A DNA stretch of 64,000 nt from Ktedonobacteria bacterium brp13 (GCA_015099395.1 AP024096.1:8287485-8351484); one strand, 5' to 3'; numbered from the stretch's first letter, positions 54,310 to 63,236 are shown. The notes: generated by a model not told the origin, from the sequence alone. Numbers and translations are program-made.

Positions 54310-55263
54310 ATGTTGAAGAAATCGAGCATTGCTTTCGTGTTATGTGCTCTTGCAATGCTGAGTGTTCTTATTTCTGCTTGTGGAACAGATACCAGTGGTG
54401 GTAATACGAGTGCCCCGAAAACCCCTGCTACCGCGACCCCCACAAGCAGCATGGCCAGCGCGTATGCGTTCAAATGTGATAGTGGATCAGTCACCGCTGG
54501 TGGTTCAACTGCTCTACAGAACATGGTGACCGATGCCGCTACTGCTTACAAAGCCAAATGCTCGAGTGCAACCCTGGATGTTCAGGGCGGTGGTAGTAAA
54601 ACAGGTCTGGCCAATGCCAACAGCGGTACCTGGACTATTGGTGATTCCGATGTCCCTGCGCTGGCAACCCAGTCAGCCCTGGTTGATCATCAGGTTGCTG
54701 TTGTTATCTTCACCGTTGTTGTCAATAAGCAAGTCACTGGCGTGACCAACCTTACCTCAGAGCAGCTGATAAGCATCTACACAGGTAAGACCACCAACTG
54801 GAGTCAGGTTGGCGGTAATAACCTGCCGATCGTTGTTGTCAGCCGCCCGGCTTCATCTGGTACTCGTGCGACTTTCAAAAAGTACATCCTTGGTGGTGCT
54901 ACTGAGAAGCCTGCACAGGCTAATGCCCTGAGCCAGGATAGCACATCCCTGGTCCTGCAGAGTGTTTCTACAACCAAAGGTGCTATCGGTTATGCTACAC
55001 TTGGTGACTCCACCAAGAAGGGCACTGTTAACATTCTCAGCATCGATGGTCAGGCACCGAATGCAGCCAATGTTAAAACCAATGCCTACAAATTCTGGAA
55101 TGTAGAGCACATGTACACGAAGGGTGCGTCCACCGGCCTTGCGCAGGACTTCATCAACTTCATCGTCAGTGATCCTGCTGCCCAGACAGTTAAAAACAGC
55201 TACAAGTTCATGAATGTTTCTGACATCAACCCCAGTGCCTTGACAGCTCACAATAACGCATAG
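54310..55263 (+). CDS. pstS: Phosphate-binding lipoprotein of the Pst transporter
   Basis: 317 residues. Captures phosphate outside the membrane and delivers it to PstCA. Lipoprotein signal: hydrophobic core then LISAC with Cys24 as the lipidated residue. The mature chain has a Ser/Thr-rich linker and phosphate-binding segments GGSTALQNM, SRPASSGTRATFKKYIL (the SSGTR loop) and SLVLQSVSTTKGAIGYATL. AGGAGA precedes ATG 54310. First gene of the pst-pho operon. Confidence 0.94.
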   Translation: MLKKSSIAFVLCALAMLSVLISACGTDTSGGNTSAPKTPATATPTSSMASAYAFKCDSGSVTAGGSTALQNMVTDAATAYKAKCSSATLDVQGGGSKTGLANANSGTWTIGDSDVPALATQSALVDHQVAVVIFTVVVNKQVTGVTNLTSEQLISIYTGKTTNWSQVGGNNLPIVVVSRPASSGTRATFKKYILGGATEKPAQANALSQDSTSLVLQSVSTTKGAIGYATLGDSTKKGTVNILSIDGQAPNAANVKTNAYKFWNVEHMYTKGASTGLAQDFINFIVSDPAAQTVKNSYKFMNVSDINPSALTAHNNA

Positions 55264-55286
55264 TAGTGTAACGAGACATCTACGCG

Positions 55287-55319
55287 GGGCGCTCTTACTG
55301 AGTCATTGTAAGAGCGCCC
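55287..55319 (+). repeat. Intercistronic hairpin pstS-pstC
   Basis: GGGCGCTCTTAC (55287-55298) pairs perfectly with GTAAGAGCGCCC (55308-55319) around 9 bases. A hairpin here would stabilise pstS mRNA and reduce downstream expression, as is common after binding-protein genes. Confidence 0.75.
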
Positions 55320-55354
55320 GGTATCTTGTTCGAAATGTTGGCAAGGAGGTTGTT

Positions 55355-56323
55355 GTGCAAACTGAGCTATCCGAGCAATCCTTAGGAAGAGCAACGAGTA
55401 AGAGAACACGAGCAATGCAGACCACGGATCATATTGTACGTGTCATTCTCTTTGCGTGTGCTCTTCTACTGGTTATCACAATCATCGCAGTCTTTGTATA
55501 TGTTGGTATGAATGGGATACAATCATTCTCTGATTATGGTGGTTCACAGTTTCCAACATTCTTTACGTCGAATAATTGGAATGCCTTCCCTGATAGTGGT
55601 CTGCCTACCTTTGGTGCTCGCGACTTTATTATTGGCTCGGCGATTACCACCTTCTTCTCAACCATTATTGCGGCACCGCTCGCATTTTGTGTTGCCCTCT
55701 TCTTTAATGAGTTGGCTCCAAAGGGTCTGATACGCTTTTGCCAGCCACTGTTAGAGATCTTTGTTGGTATTCCTTCGGTGGTTATTGGTTTCCTGGGACT
55801 GGTCGTTATCGGCCCTTTTATCGGGAATCTGGTGGCTCCGATTACGCATTCGGCGACCGGTGGATATGGTTTTGCAATCGCGATTATCGTCTTAATTATC
55901 ATGATCCTGCCGACGATTACCAGTGTCTCTATCGACGCGTTACGCGCCGTACCCAGTAGCGTGCGTGAGGCAAGCTATGCACTTGGATCGACGCGCTGGC
56001 AAACGATGTGGAAAGCGATCTTACCTGCAGCAGCTCCAGCCCTGGTAACAGCAGTGATCCTTGGTCTCTCACGTGCGATTGGTGAAACATTAGCAGTTTC
56101 TATGGTTCTTGGTGGTAGTTCACTGCCGGATAACCTGTTCTCCTTACAAGGATTTTTTACTCCAACGACCAGTATCACACGTGAAATTGTACAGGACTTC
56201 CAGGAGAGTGCGGGTTCGCCTGCGCGTGATGCTATCTGGCTGTTGGCCTTTACCTTGCTGGTAATCTCCTTCCTGTTCATCTGTGTCAGCCGTTACTTTG
56301 CCAGTAGGAGTGTGTATAAATAA
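55355..56323 (+). CDS. pstC: Phosphate ABC transporter permease PstC
   Basis: 322 residues from GTG 55355 with AGGAGG upstream. Six hydrophobic segments. The binding-protein-dependent transport signature is in SIDALRAVPSSVREASYALGSTRWQTMWKAILPAAAPALVTAVILGLSRAIGET. FNELAPKGL and PLLEIFVGIPSVVIGFLGL are typical of PstC. It shares one base with the pstA start (TAATG), showing tight coupling. Confidence 0.94.
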   Translation: MQTELSEQSLGRATSKRTRAMQTTDHIVRVILFACALLLVITIIAVFVYVGMNGIQSFSDYGGSQFPTFFTSNNWNAFPDSGLPTFGARDFIIGSAITTFFSTIIAAPLAFCVALFFNELAPKGLIRFCQPLLEIFVGIPSVVIGFLGLVVIGPFIGNLVAPITHSATGGYGFAIAIIVLIIMILPTITSVSIDALRAVPSSVREASYALGSTRWQTMWKAILPAAAPALVTAVILGLSRAIGETLAVSMVLGGSSLPDNLFSLQGFFTPTTSITREIVQDFQESAGSPARDAIWLLAFTLLVISFLFICVSRYFASRSVYK

Positions 56324-57276
56324 TGAGTGTCTCTCTACAGCAAACACCCCCGGCCAACACGGGTAAAGAGGGTGATCGCAACAAGTTAATGAAGCGGCTG
56401 CACTCCGGCAATGGAATCGCCCTGGCGATTATTTGGGCCGTCAGTATCCTTGTCTTTGCAATGTTTATTGCGATCATCATAAATCTGTTGATCCAGGGCT
56501 TTCAACATGCCAAGGGCGGTATGCCTCTGCTTCTGCAGCCTGCTTTCTATTCTGGAGATCCTTCAGTAGGTATTGGGGGAGAGCTCTTTAATACCATCTA
56601 CATCCTGATCCTCTCCGAGATTTTCCTATTTCCTATCGCACTGGGTGCAGCTATCTTTACGGTTGAGTATGCCCCTCAGGGTCTTTTAATCAGCTTTATT
56701 CGCTTCGCTGCTGAGACGCTGGCCGGTGTGCCATCAATCGTGCTAGGTCTTTTTGGTTTTCTGATCTTCTCACAGGTTTTTCATCTTGGTATCAGTCGCT
56801 TGAGTGGTGCATTAACACTGCTTTGTCTGAACTTTCCACAGGGCTTGCGTCTCTTTGAGGATGCCCTTGCATCGGTACCGAAAGAGGCACGTGAAGGAAG
56901 CCTGGCGCTGGGTTGTTCCAAGTGGTACATGATTCGTACGGTGGTCTTACCTTCGGCTCTGCCAGGTATCATTACTGGCTTGATCTTGACGGCCGGTAAA
57001 ATTGTAGGTGAGACGGCTGCTCTGATCTTTACGATGGGCGTTACTAATCCTATCGGTGGGAATGTCTTTACCTTAAATCCGTTGATTACCAGCGACAATT
57101 TGACGATCCACTTATGGTCGTTAAAGACCCAGGATCTGCCGAGTTATCTGACAGGTGATCAAGCGTCATCTATCGCTGCTGCATCAGCAACAATTCTTAT
57201 CGTGATCCTGTTAGTCTTAAACATTTCGGCTCGTACTATCGGTCGTGCTATACAGCGTAGAGTGATGGCTGCATAA
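56323..57276 (+). CDS. pstA: Phosphate ABC transporter permease PstA
   Basis: 317 residues, six hydrophobic segments. Pairs with PstC in the membrane. The EAA-type loop reads EDALASVPKEAREGSLALGCSKWYMIRTVVLPSALPGIITGLILTAGKIVGETAALIFT. FTVEYAPQGLL and AETLAGVPSIVLGLFGFLIF fit PstA. The start overlaps pstC by one base. Confidence 0.94.
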   Translation: MSVSLQQTPPANTGKEGDRNKLMKRLHSGNGIALAIIWAVSILVFAMFIAIIINLLIQGFQHAKGGMPLLLQPAFYSGDPSVGIGGELFNTIYILILSEIFLFPIALGAAIFTVEYAPQGLLISFIRFAAETLAGVPSIVLGLFGFLIFSQVFHLGISRLSGALTLLCLNFPQGLRLFEDALASVPKEAREGSLALGCSKWYMIRTVVLPSALPGIITGLILTAGKIVGETAALIFTMGVTNPIGGNVFTLNPLITSDNLTIHLWSLKTQDLPSYLTGDQASSIAAASATILIVILLVLNISARTIGRAIQRRVMAA

Positions 57277-57363
57277 GCTCGTTACAATGTACCTGCTGCA
57301 TCGTCATCTCTGTTGCATTTGTATATGGTGAGCAGATCGATGCAAAAAAAAGAGGATATATCC

Positions 57364-57588
57364 ATGGTGAACCTGCCAATGAATAGCCCCATTGAGCACA
57401 TGGCACTACCGGAGGGGGCCAGTATCTACTCACGTAAGGTTGCGCGTAGTGGTCATATCTCGTATGAGGGTCGCCCGTATTTTATTAGTAAGGCGCTGGC
57501 CGGACGCTATATTCGCTTAATCGTGCTGGGAGATCGTTTAATCGTTGATGCCTCTATTCCACTGCATAAAGAATATCCGTTGCTCTAG
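57364..57588 (+). CDS. Small protein between pstA and pstB resembling a transposase C-terminal barrel
   Basis: 74 residues from ATG 57364 (GAGG about 8 bases upstream). The segment IYSRKVARSGHISYEGRPYF and ISKALAGRYIRLIVLGDRLIVDA has the order seen in the small beta-barrel at the C-terminus of IS481- and Mu-type DDE transposases (RxVxxxGxIxYxGxxYxIxxxLAG..V.v...dd.l.V). No catalytic domain is attached. The DNA-binding or protein-binding role is unknown. It has been kept in frame within a tight operon, so it may have been recruited. The family assignment is from pattern only and needs a profile search. Confidence 0.5.
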   Translation: MVNLPMNSPIEHMALPEGASIYSRKVARSGHISYEGRPYFISKALAGRYIRLIVLGDRLIVDASIPLHKEYPLL

Positions 57589-57633
57589 GCAATAACGTAC
57601 GTATTGCGTGTAGAGAGACGAAAAGGAGAGCTA

Positions 57634-58548
57634 ATGGAATCTCACGAGCAGGATGGATACGCGCGCCAGCAAGCGCAAACTCAGCTTCAGGAGGGAGTTT
57701 CTGTGCAGCCACTGTCATCGCCGCCTTCAGCGAATGAAGCACCGGTAGAAGCTCATATGGGCAGCTTTGACCCGTCGAGAACGCTGAATGCAGAGGCGGG
57801 CTTGAGTATTGATGTTAAGAATACTAACTTTTATTATGGCAGTAAGCAGGCATTATTTGATGTAACGCTGCCTATTCGTGATCGACAGGTGACGGCCCTG
57901 ATTGGACCTTCTGGCTGTGGTAAGTCGACTTTCTTGCGTACCCTGAACCGTATGAACGACTTGATTCCCGGCACGCGGGTAGAAGGTCAGGCGCAGTTCG
58001 ATGGCATCAATATCTTCGATAAGAAGACAGATGTTGTACTATTGCGCCAGCGTATTGGTATGGTATTTCAGCGTCCTAATCCCTTTCCGAAGTCGATTTT
58101 TGAGAATGTCGCATATGGCTTGCGTATTCAGGGACGCTCAGCAAAAGATATTAAAGAGCGCGTTGAGATCAGCTTACGGGGTGCGGCCCTTTGGGAAGAA
58201 GTTAAGGATCGCTTAAATGCCTCTGCGTTGGGTCTTTCCGGTGGTCAGCAGCAACGACTATGTATTGCACGTGCCATCGCCGTTGAGCCAGAAGTATTAC
58301 TGATGGATGAGCCCGCATCAGCACTCGACCCGATTGCTACGCTCAAGATTGAGGAATTAATCACCGAGTTGGTGAAAGATTACACGATTGTGATTGTGAC
58401 GCATAATATGCAGCAAGCCTCACGCGTCTCGCACTTCACCGGTTTCTTCTTGAGTGGCAAATTGATAGAGACGGCTCCTACAGCGACCCTCTTTGAGCAT
58501 CCACAACGCAAAGAGACTGAAGATTATATCAGTGGTCGCTTCGGTTGA
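57634..58548 (+). CDS. pstB: Phosphate ABC transporter ATPase PstB
   Basis: 304 residues from ATG 57634 (AAAAGGAG upstream). The first 55 residues are a Gln/Ser/Pro-rich extension not seen in E. coli PstB. The ATPase core has GPSGCGKSTFLRTLNRMNDL (Walker A and the PstB-specific RMNDL), GMVFQRPNPFPKSIFENVAYG, LSGGQQQRLCIARAIA, and LLMDEPASALDPIAT, with the switch His in VIVTHNMQQASRVS. Energises phosphate uptake in the PstSCAB complex. Confidence 0.95.
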   Translation: MESHEQDGYARQQAQTQLQEGVSVQPLSSPPSANEAPVEAHMGSFDPSRTLNAEAGLSIDVKNTNFYYGSKQALFDVTLPIRDRQVTALIGPSGCGKSTFLRTLNRMNDLIPGTRVEGQAQFDGINIFDKKTDVVLLRQRIGMVFQRPNPFPKSIFENVAYGLRIQGRSAKDIKERVEISLRGAALWEEVKDRLNASALGLSGGQQQRLCIARAIAVEPEVLLMDEPASALDPIATLKIEELITELVKDYTIVIVTHNMQQASRVSHFTGFFLSGKLIETAPTATLFEHPQRKETEDYISGRFG

Positions 58549-58558
58549 TACCTGGTTA

Positions 58559-58590
58559 CCCTGGTGCGTAGTTACGTATACGCGCCAGGG
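58559..58590 (+). repeat. Hairpin between pstB and the response regulator
   Basis: CCCTGGTGCGT (58559-58569) pairs with ACGCGCCAGGG (58580-58590) with one G-T wobble and a 10-base loop. No T-run follows, so partial readthrough or mRNA processing is likely. Confidence 0.65.
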
Positions 58591-58642
58591 CTGCGACCAG
58601 GATAATGTAATACTTGTGTTCACGAGCAGATAGGAGTGCTTC

Positions 58643-59377
58643 GTGGGAAGGAAGATACTGGTTGTTGATGATGAGGTGGTGTTGTTAGAAGCGATTGTGT
58701 ATAACCTGGAACAATCAGGCTACCAGGTCTTGACCGCTGCTGATGGGATTAGTGCGCTGGAGATAGTCCATCAAGAGATACCTGATCTGGTTGTGCTGGA
58801 TATTATGTTGCCGCGCATGGATGGATTAGAGGTGTGTCGGCAATTGCGCAAGGATGATCGTACAGCGACTCTGCCTATAATCATGTTGACTGCCAAGGGT
58901 GATGAGATTGATAAGGTCGTCGGCTTAGAGGTGGGTGCGGACGATTATGTGACGAAACCGTTTGGTCGTCATGAGTTATTAGCACGTATCCGCGCGCATC
59001 TCCGACGTGCTGAATATCCCACTGCAGGTGATGAGTATGGACCGGTTGAAGTCAAACCTGAGCGTGTAGTGCAGCGCAGTGAATTATCGGCAGGACCTCT
59101 ACGCATTGATCAGGCTGGTCGGCGTGTCCATTGCCGGGGTCAGGATCTTGAGTTGCAACCGAAGCAGTTTGATCTGCTGACCTATCTTGTACGCAACCGG
59201 GGGACTGTGCTCACACGCGATCAACTATTGCATAATGTCTGGGGCTATGATTATGCTGGCGATACACGAACCGTGGATGTCCATATTCGCTGGCTACGTG
59301 AGAAATTGGAAGAGGAACCAGCCAACCCTCGATTAATTCAAACGGTGCGTGGTGTTGGTTATGTATTTCGTACGTAG
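58643..59377 (+). CDS. PhoB/PhoP-type response regulator
   Basis: 244 residues from GTG 58643, with AGGAG 8 bases upstream. The receiver domain is complete: acidic pair Asp9-Asp10, phosphorylatable Asp53 (VVLDIMLPRMDG), Thr83 and Lys105 (YVTKPF). The C-terminal OmpR-type winged helix has ELQPKQFDLLTYLVRNRGTVLTRDQLLHNVWGYDYAGDTRTVDVHIRWLREKLE. The position after pst genes points to control of the phosphate regulon through the Pho boxes at 54.1 kb. No PhoR kinase or PhoU is in the window. Confidence 0.9.
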   Translation: MGRKILVVDDEVVLLEAIVYNLEQSGYQVLTAADGISALEIVHQEIPDLVVLDIMLPRMDGLEVCRQLRKDDRTATLPIIMLTAKGDEIDKVVGLEVGADDYVTKPFGRHELLARIRAHLRRAEYPTAGDEYGPVEVKPERVVQRSELSAGPLRIDQAGRRVHCRGQDLELQPKQFDLLTYLVRNRGTVLTRDQLLHNVWGYDYAGDTRTVDVHIRWLREKLEEEPANPRLIQTVRGVGYVFRT

Positions 59378-59458
59378 CTAATAACGCCCTGCCCTGACTA
59401 AGACAGTAGCGTTGGTTTTCGAGATACAAGTGTAATGAAGACTGCAAGGAAATGGGCG

Positions 59459-60217
59459 ATGTTACGAACGATACTGGTTGTCGTACAGATGACCGAACTG
59501 AGAGAGGCGATTGTTAATCTGCTAAAGGGAGAGGGTTACGCTGTCTGTGCACTGCAATTAGACTGTGCTGATCCTACTCACGATAAGATCGTAACAGTCG
59601 CGCGCGAGCAACTTCCTGCATTGATCTTGCTTGATTCTGCGCAACTCTACCCCTCCATATTAGAGCTTTGTAGTCAGCTGCGCTCATATGAAGAGACTGT
59701 TGCATCTCCTATCTTAATGCTAGTGGCAAGTGATAGTGAGATTGCCCATCTGCTTCACTCAAATCTGCGTATCAATGACTTTGTTCAGTTGCCACCACGT
59801 TATGAAGAGCTACTCGCTTGTGTGCATACTCTGTTGCGGAGCGGAAAGCGTAGAAGTCGTCATGAGGTAGCACAGCGCAACATGTTACGACGAAAGATTG
59901 CCTATCCAGCGGGTCAGGTGTTAGAAGTCGGTAATTTGCAGATTGACGCTGACCACTACAAAGTGATACGGAACGGCTTACCTGTCGAATTGCGGCAGCC
60001 CTTGCTCTTTGACCTCTTGCTCTACCTCGTATTGCATCGTGGTAGCGTATTCTCGCGCTCTCAACTCCTGCAAGCTGTCTGGGGTTATGAACAGGGCTAC
60101 GATTCGCGAACAGTCGATGTACATATGCGTTGGTTGCGTGAAAAGCTAGAAGAAGATCCTGCCCACCCTCGTCTCCTTCAGACGATACGTGGAGTTGGCT
60201 ACTGTTTTAATGGGTGA
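59459..60217 (+). CDS. PhoB-like regulator with degenerate receiver domain
   Basis: 252 residues from ATG 59459 (AAGGAAATGGG upstream). The C-terminal winged helix is intact and very close to that of the upstream gene (RQPLLFDLLLYLVLHRGSVFSRSQLLQAVWGYEQGYDSRTVDVHMRWLREKLE). The receiver is degenerate: the acidic pair is replaced by Val9-Gln10, the Thr by an ASD segment, and the Lys by FVQLPP; Asp59 remains. It cannot bind Mg2+ normally and is unlikely to be switched by phosphorylation. It could act by constitutive DNA binding or by forming mixed dimers with the first regulator. Confidence 0.88.
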   Translation: MLRTILVVVQMTELREAIVNLLKGEGYAVCALQLDCADPTHDKIVTVAREQLPALILLDSAQLYPSILELCSQLRSYEETVASPILMLVASDSEIAHLLHSNLRINDFVQLPPRYEELLACVHTLLRSGKRRSRHEVAQRNMLRRKIAYPAGQVLEVGNLQIDADHYKVIRNGLPVELRQPLLFDLLLYLVLHRGSVFSRSQLLQAVWGYEQGYDSRTVDVHMRWLREKLEEDPAHPRLLQTIRGVGYCFNG

Positions 60218-60390
60218 TGCTATTCTTCCAATTCAAGCATGTCAATAAAATATGAATATTTCTATATATAGGAATGTGACTGTATTTGTCCTCATGAATT
60301 GTTACGAAATCCATGTAATACCGTCTTTATAATATAGTTCAATGTTTGTCATTATTTATTGTTGTTTGTAGGTGAAAACGGTAGTGTCAG

Positions 60391-60732
60391 GTGGAAGATG
60401 TGGATGTGTGTGCAGTAAAACCGCCTCGTTCAATTCATCACTCCTTGCTTTTAAACTGTAACCGGCGTTCTGCGTTGATCGCTCTGTATGAGCGTAGGAT
60501 GAGGCTGGCTGAGGCTAGCCAGCTGTTAAACCAGTTACAAGAGGAGATTGCCATCTCCCATGTTGAGGAACGTCTTGTGCAAATACAAGATGAAATTAAA
60601 GAGTGTGGTTCCTATTGGCAAACCTCGGACGAACTGGCATATGGGGCTAAACTGGCCTGGCGTAATTCCCATTGGGAAGGCATCCCTGCCCAAGAAGAGG
60701 TATCCTTCCTGGTGAGGTGTCCTTCCTGCTAA
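60391..60732 (+). pseudogene. Truncated N-terminus of a bacterial nitric oxide synthase oxygenase
   Basis: A 113-residue frame from a GTG at 60391. Residues about 45-95 read VEERLVQIQDEIKECGSYWQ then TSDELAYGAKLAWRNS, closely following the conserved start of bacterial NOS oxygenases (deltaEIxxTGSYxHTxEELxxGAKMAWRNSxRCIGR). The homology stops exactly before the RCIGR haem-ligand cysteine and is replaced by HWEGIPAQEEVSFLVRCPSC and a stop. A near-duplicate GAGGTATCCTTCCTG / GAGGTGTCCTTCCTG lies at the break point (60699-60733). The catalytic domain is missing, so the gene is a remnant. The flanking 60218-60390 and 60733-61092 stretches are AT-rich with no gene seen. Confidence 0.6.
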
Positions 60733-61092
60733 TGAGCAGTATACCGATATCTTTTTCAAATGGAAATGTACATCACTCACGTTCTTTTCTTCTAAATATT
60801 GATGATTATGACTATTGATGCGTAACTCATGTTTCTAGATGCACATCACTCCTTATGTGAGGCCTGTTATCCGTACAGAAATGTAGCTTTCAGTATACAG
60901 TTGGGTTACGCGGATGGTCCTGATACTTGACATATGTAGTTATATATGCTGATGAATAGGTACACGAATATGTTCTTTTCTTCTGTTGTAAGTAGATGTA
61001 GTGTTACTATTTATGCGAATATGACGCGTTATACTAGCCAACTTGGGTTTAATTTAGATGAGACGTTGACATACTTTATTCCTATTTTTATA

Positions 61093-61168
61093 CTTACTAC
61101 TGATCCGAAAACTTGCGTGTGCAGAGCACTAGCGACGCCAGTCGCGTTGGTTTTCGGAATAAGATCTT
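61093..61168. repeat. Dispersed hairpin repeat, copy 3
   Basis: The left arm CTTACTACTGATCCGAAAAC (61093-61112) is identical to the left arm at 12465, over 23 bases in all. The right arm GGTTTTCGGAATAAG (61149-61163) pairs with it. A nested GCGAC-GCCA-GTCGC hairpin lies inside (61132-61145). It is 70 bases upstream of the coiled-coil gene. Confidence 0.65.
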
Positions 61169-61237
61169 AGAGACAGTAAAATGAAGAAGAATAGTTTGTA
61201 AAAGCTATCTGTCAGCGGAAGGGAATGGGTCTATCGG

Positions 61238-62107
61238 ATGGCGTTCACTCAAGATGAACTGCAATCGCTCAATACCATTATGGAGCAAAAATTGGCCGCT
61301 CAGCGACAAGAGCTTGAGCAGGGTTTTGAGCAACGTATGCAAGCTCTTTCAGCTGACTTTGAACAGCACATGGCGGATTGTTACAATCGCCAGCAGCAGT
61401 TCTTGCAAGCAATAGCGCATGACATACAGGAACAGCAACTCCAGACACAGAAGACGCTTCACCAGGAATTTGTGCAACAAAATACAGCGACAATGCAAGC
61501 AGTGCTGCAAGAGCTTAAACAGCACGAACTGAGTTCAGATGCTGCTGTTGAGCAGTCTTTAGCAGCGCATTTATTAGCAGTTGAGCAACTACTTAACCAG
61601 GGTCTGGCGCGGTCTGGTAACGACAATATTGCAAATTATATTGCGATGTCCGGGACACCTGATTTTGATGCCATCGAGGTGCAGACAGAGATTCCGTGGG
61701 ATGAACTGGTTGAGATGATCGATAATCGTCTGGATGAACGCTTTGCTGTCTTGAAAACATCACTACTGTCGGCCCAGAAAGAGGTTGAGCGTTATCTTGT
61801 CTTACAGATTCATATGTTACGTGATGCTCTTATGCAGGGGCATGCGTTCCAGCGGACAGCAGTAGATGAGAGTGGCAAGTTGACAAATATACAAGATGTC
61901 TTTAGCAGTATTGAGCAGCTTGAGCACTTGATTGAAGCAATGCAAGTAGCAATGACTGCTAATAGTGCACTACTCTCAAATCGGCTCTATCATCATCAGA
62001 ACCTGCCATTAGAACGTGTCCATCCTCCGCGTCCTCTCTCTGAATCCTCACTGCAGAAGTCTGAAGCCACAACCACTGATGAAGTGAGCGCCTTTACCGC
62101 TGAATAA
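61238..62107 (+). CDS. Coiled-coil protein, unknown function
   Basis: 289 residues, rich in Gln, Glu and Ala. Long heptad-like stretches in residues 1-110 (LQSLNTIMEQKLAAQRQELE and QQFLQAIAHDIQEQQLQTQK) predict a coiled coil. A middle domain (about 135-200) reads DFDAIEVQTEIPWDELVEMI and is followed by more helices. No membrane segment or known motif. ATG 61238 has a weak GGAAGGGAATGGG upstream. It may be a structural or partition-related protein, but nothing shows this directly. Confidence 0.65.
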   Translation: MAFTQDELQSLNTIMEQKLAAQRQELEQGFEQRMQALSADFEQHMADCYNRQQQFLQAIAHDIQEQQLQTQKTLHQEFVQQNTATMQAVLQELKQHELSSDAAVEQSLAAHLLAVEQLLNQGLARSGNDNIANYIAMSGTPDFDAIEVQTEIPWDELVEMIDNRLDERFAVLKTSLLSAQKEVERYLVLQIHMLRDALMQGHAFQRTAVDESGKLTNIQDVFSSIEQLEHLIEAMQVAMTANSALLSNRLYHHQNLPLERVHPPRPLSESSLQKSEATTTDEVSAFTAE

Positions 62108-62375
62108 TGGTGTGCTGTGAGTAGATAGTTTGTACGCAAAAGATGCGCAATATGTAAATATGTATAAAGATCAGAGGAGGAAGATAGAGCCATGCTCAGC
62201 GTATAGCATCGCTCTTGACAGACATTTTTTGCGCGTGATAAACTTGGTGTCCATTAGTCTGTATGGACGGTTATACTATACGGTAGAGGTATAGGCGCAA
62301 AAGGCAGGTACCAGATCGCTGAGAATAAGAGCACTGAGGCGGTCCTAGCAGTGTGTAATTGGGGGGAGTACGTCT

Positions 62376-63236
62376 ATGATGATGAACAAAGGAACGCAGC
62401 CCGCAAAACCTGCACAGTATCTCTCAACATTTGCGGAAGAGAGTGAGAATAATTTCGTTGCCTATCTGTGCTATTGTGGACAGAGCCTCGGTACTGTTGT
62501 CTATAACGATGCAGAACTGGTGGGCGTCTTTACTGGTATCTCCAGTGGTGTCTTTAACTCCGTCGTGCGTACCCATTTGAGTGTCGAGAAATGTCAGGCA
62601 CGCATTGAAGAGGTAGTGCAGACCATACGGCATAATGCAGTACCTGCTGGTTGGTGGATCTGGCCCACTACCAGGCCCCATGGGCTTGCACAGATGCTGA
62701 GTGAGTATGGCTTTAGTACCACCCCCGAAATTTATCTATGGATGGCACTCAAACTTACCTCTTTGCCCGGAGATATTGCGCTACCTGTTAATTTCACGAT
62801 AGAACAAGTACAGGACCGGGCCACGCTCCATGAATGGTTACAGACGCAGGCGGCTGCTTATAGCAGTGATAGTAGTCAGGATGGCCGCTTACAGGCAGAC
62901 TATATTGCATTCCAGGAGCAACTGGGTTTTGAAGAACATGCTCCTCTACGTCGTTATCTGGGACGTCTGAACGGGTCGCCTGTAGGGACCTCGTCCATCT
63001 TTATCGATCAGGGTGGTGTCGGGCTCTACTCAGTCAGCGTTATTCCAGAGGCACGCTCGGCAGGGCTTGGGAGCATCCTCTCGCTACTACCGCTCTTTGC
63101 CGCTCGTGAGGCTGGTTGCCAGATAGCGACATTGATGGCACCTCAAGGTGATGGTTATCGGTTTTACGAGCGGTTAGGTTTCCGTGAGGTCTGCCGCACC
63201 AACGTTCATGTCTGGTTACCACCGCAATATGCGTAA
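62376..63236 (+). CDS. GNAT-family N-acetyltransferase
   Basis: 286 residues. The C-terminal half carries the acetyl-CoA binding motif A (VGLYSVSVIPEARSAGLGSI) and motif B (QGDGYRFYERLGF) of GNAT enzymes. The N-terminal half (about 25-140) is a diverged second GNAT-like or accessory domain. Such two-domain enzymes acetylate small amines, antibiotics or protein termini; the substrate is unknown. GGGGGAG precedes ATG 62376 (three Met codons in a row). The 268-base gap upstream holds a TATACT-type box near 62273 but no gene. Confidence 0.87.
   Translation: MMMNKGTQPAKPAQYLSTFAEESENNFVAYLCYCGQSLGTVVYNDAELVGVFTGISSGVFNSVVRTHLSVEKCQARIEEVVQTIRHNAVPAGWWIWPTTRPHGLAQMLSEYGFSTTPEIYLWMALKLTSLPGDIALPVNFTIEQVQDRATLHEWLQTQAAAYSSDSSQDGRLQADYIAFQEQLGFEEHAPLRRYLGRLNGSPVGTSSIFIDQGGVGLYSVSVIPEARSAGLGSILSLLPLFAAREAGCQIATLMAPQGDGYRFYERLGFREVCRTNVHVWLPPQYA

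Noticed and set aside
61014..61237. ORF covering the hairpin repeat near 61.1 kb
   Set aside because: The frame is an accident of the repeat; no start signal and hydrophobic, AT-driven composition.
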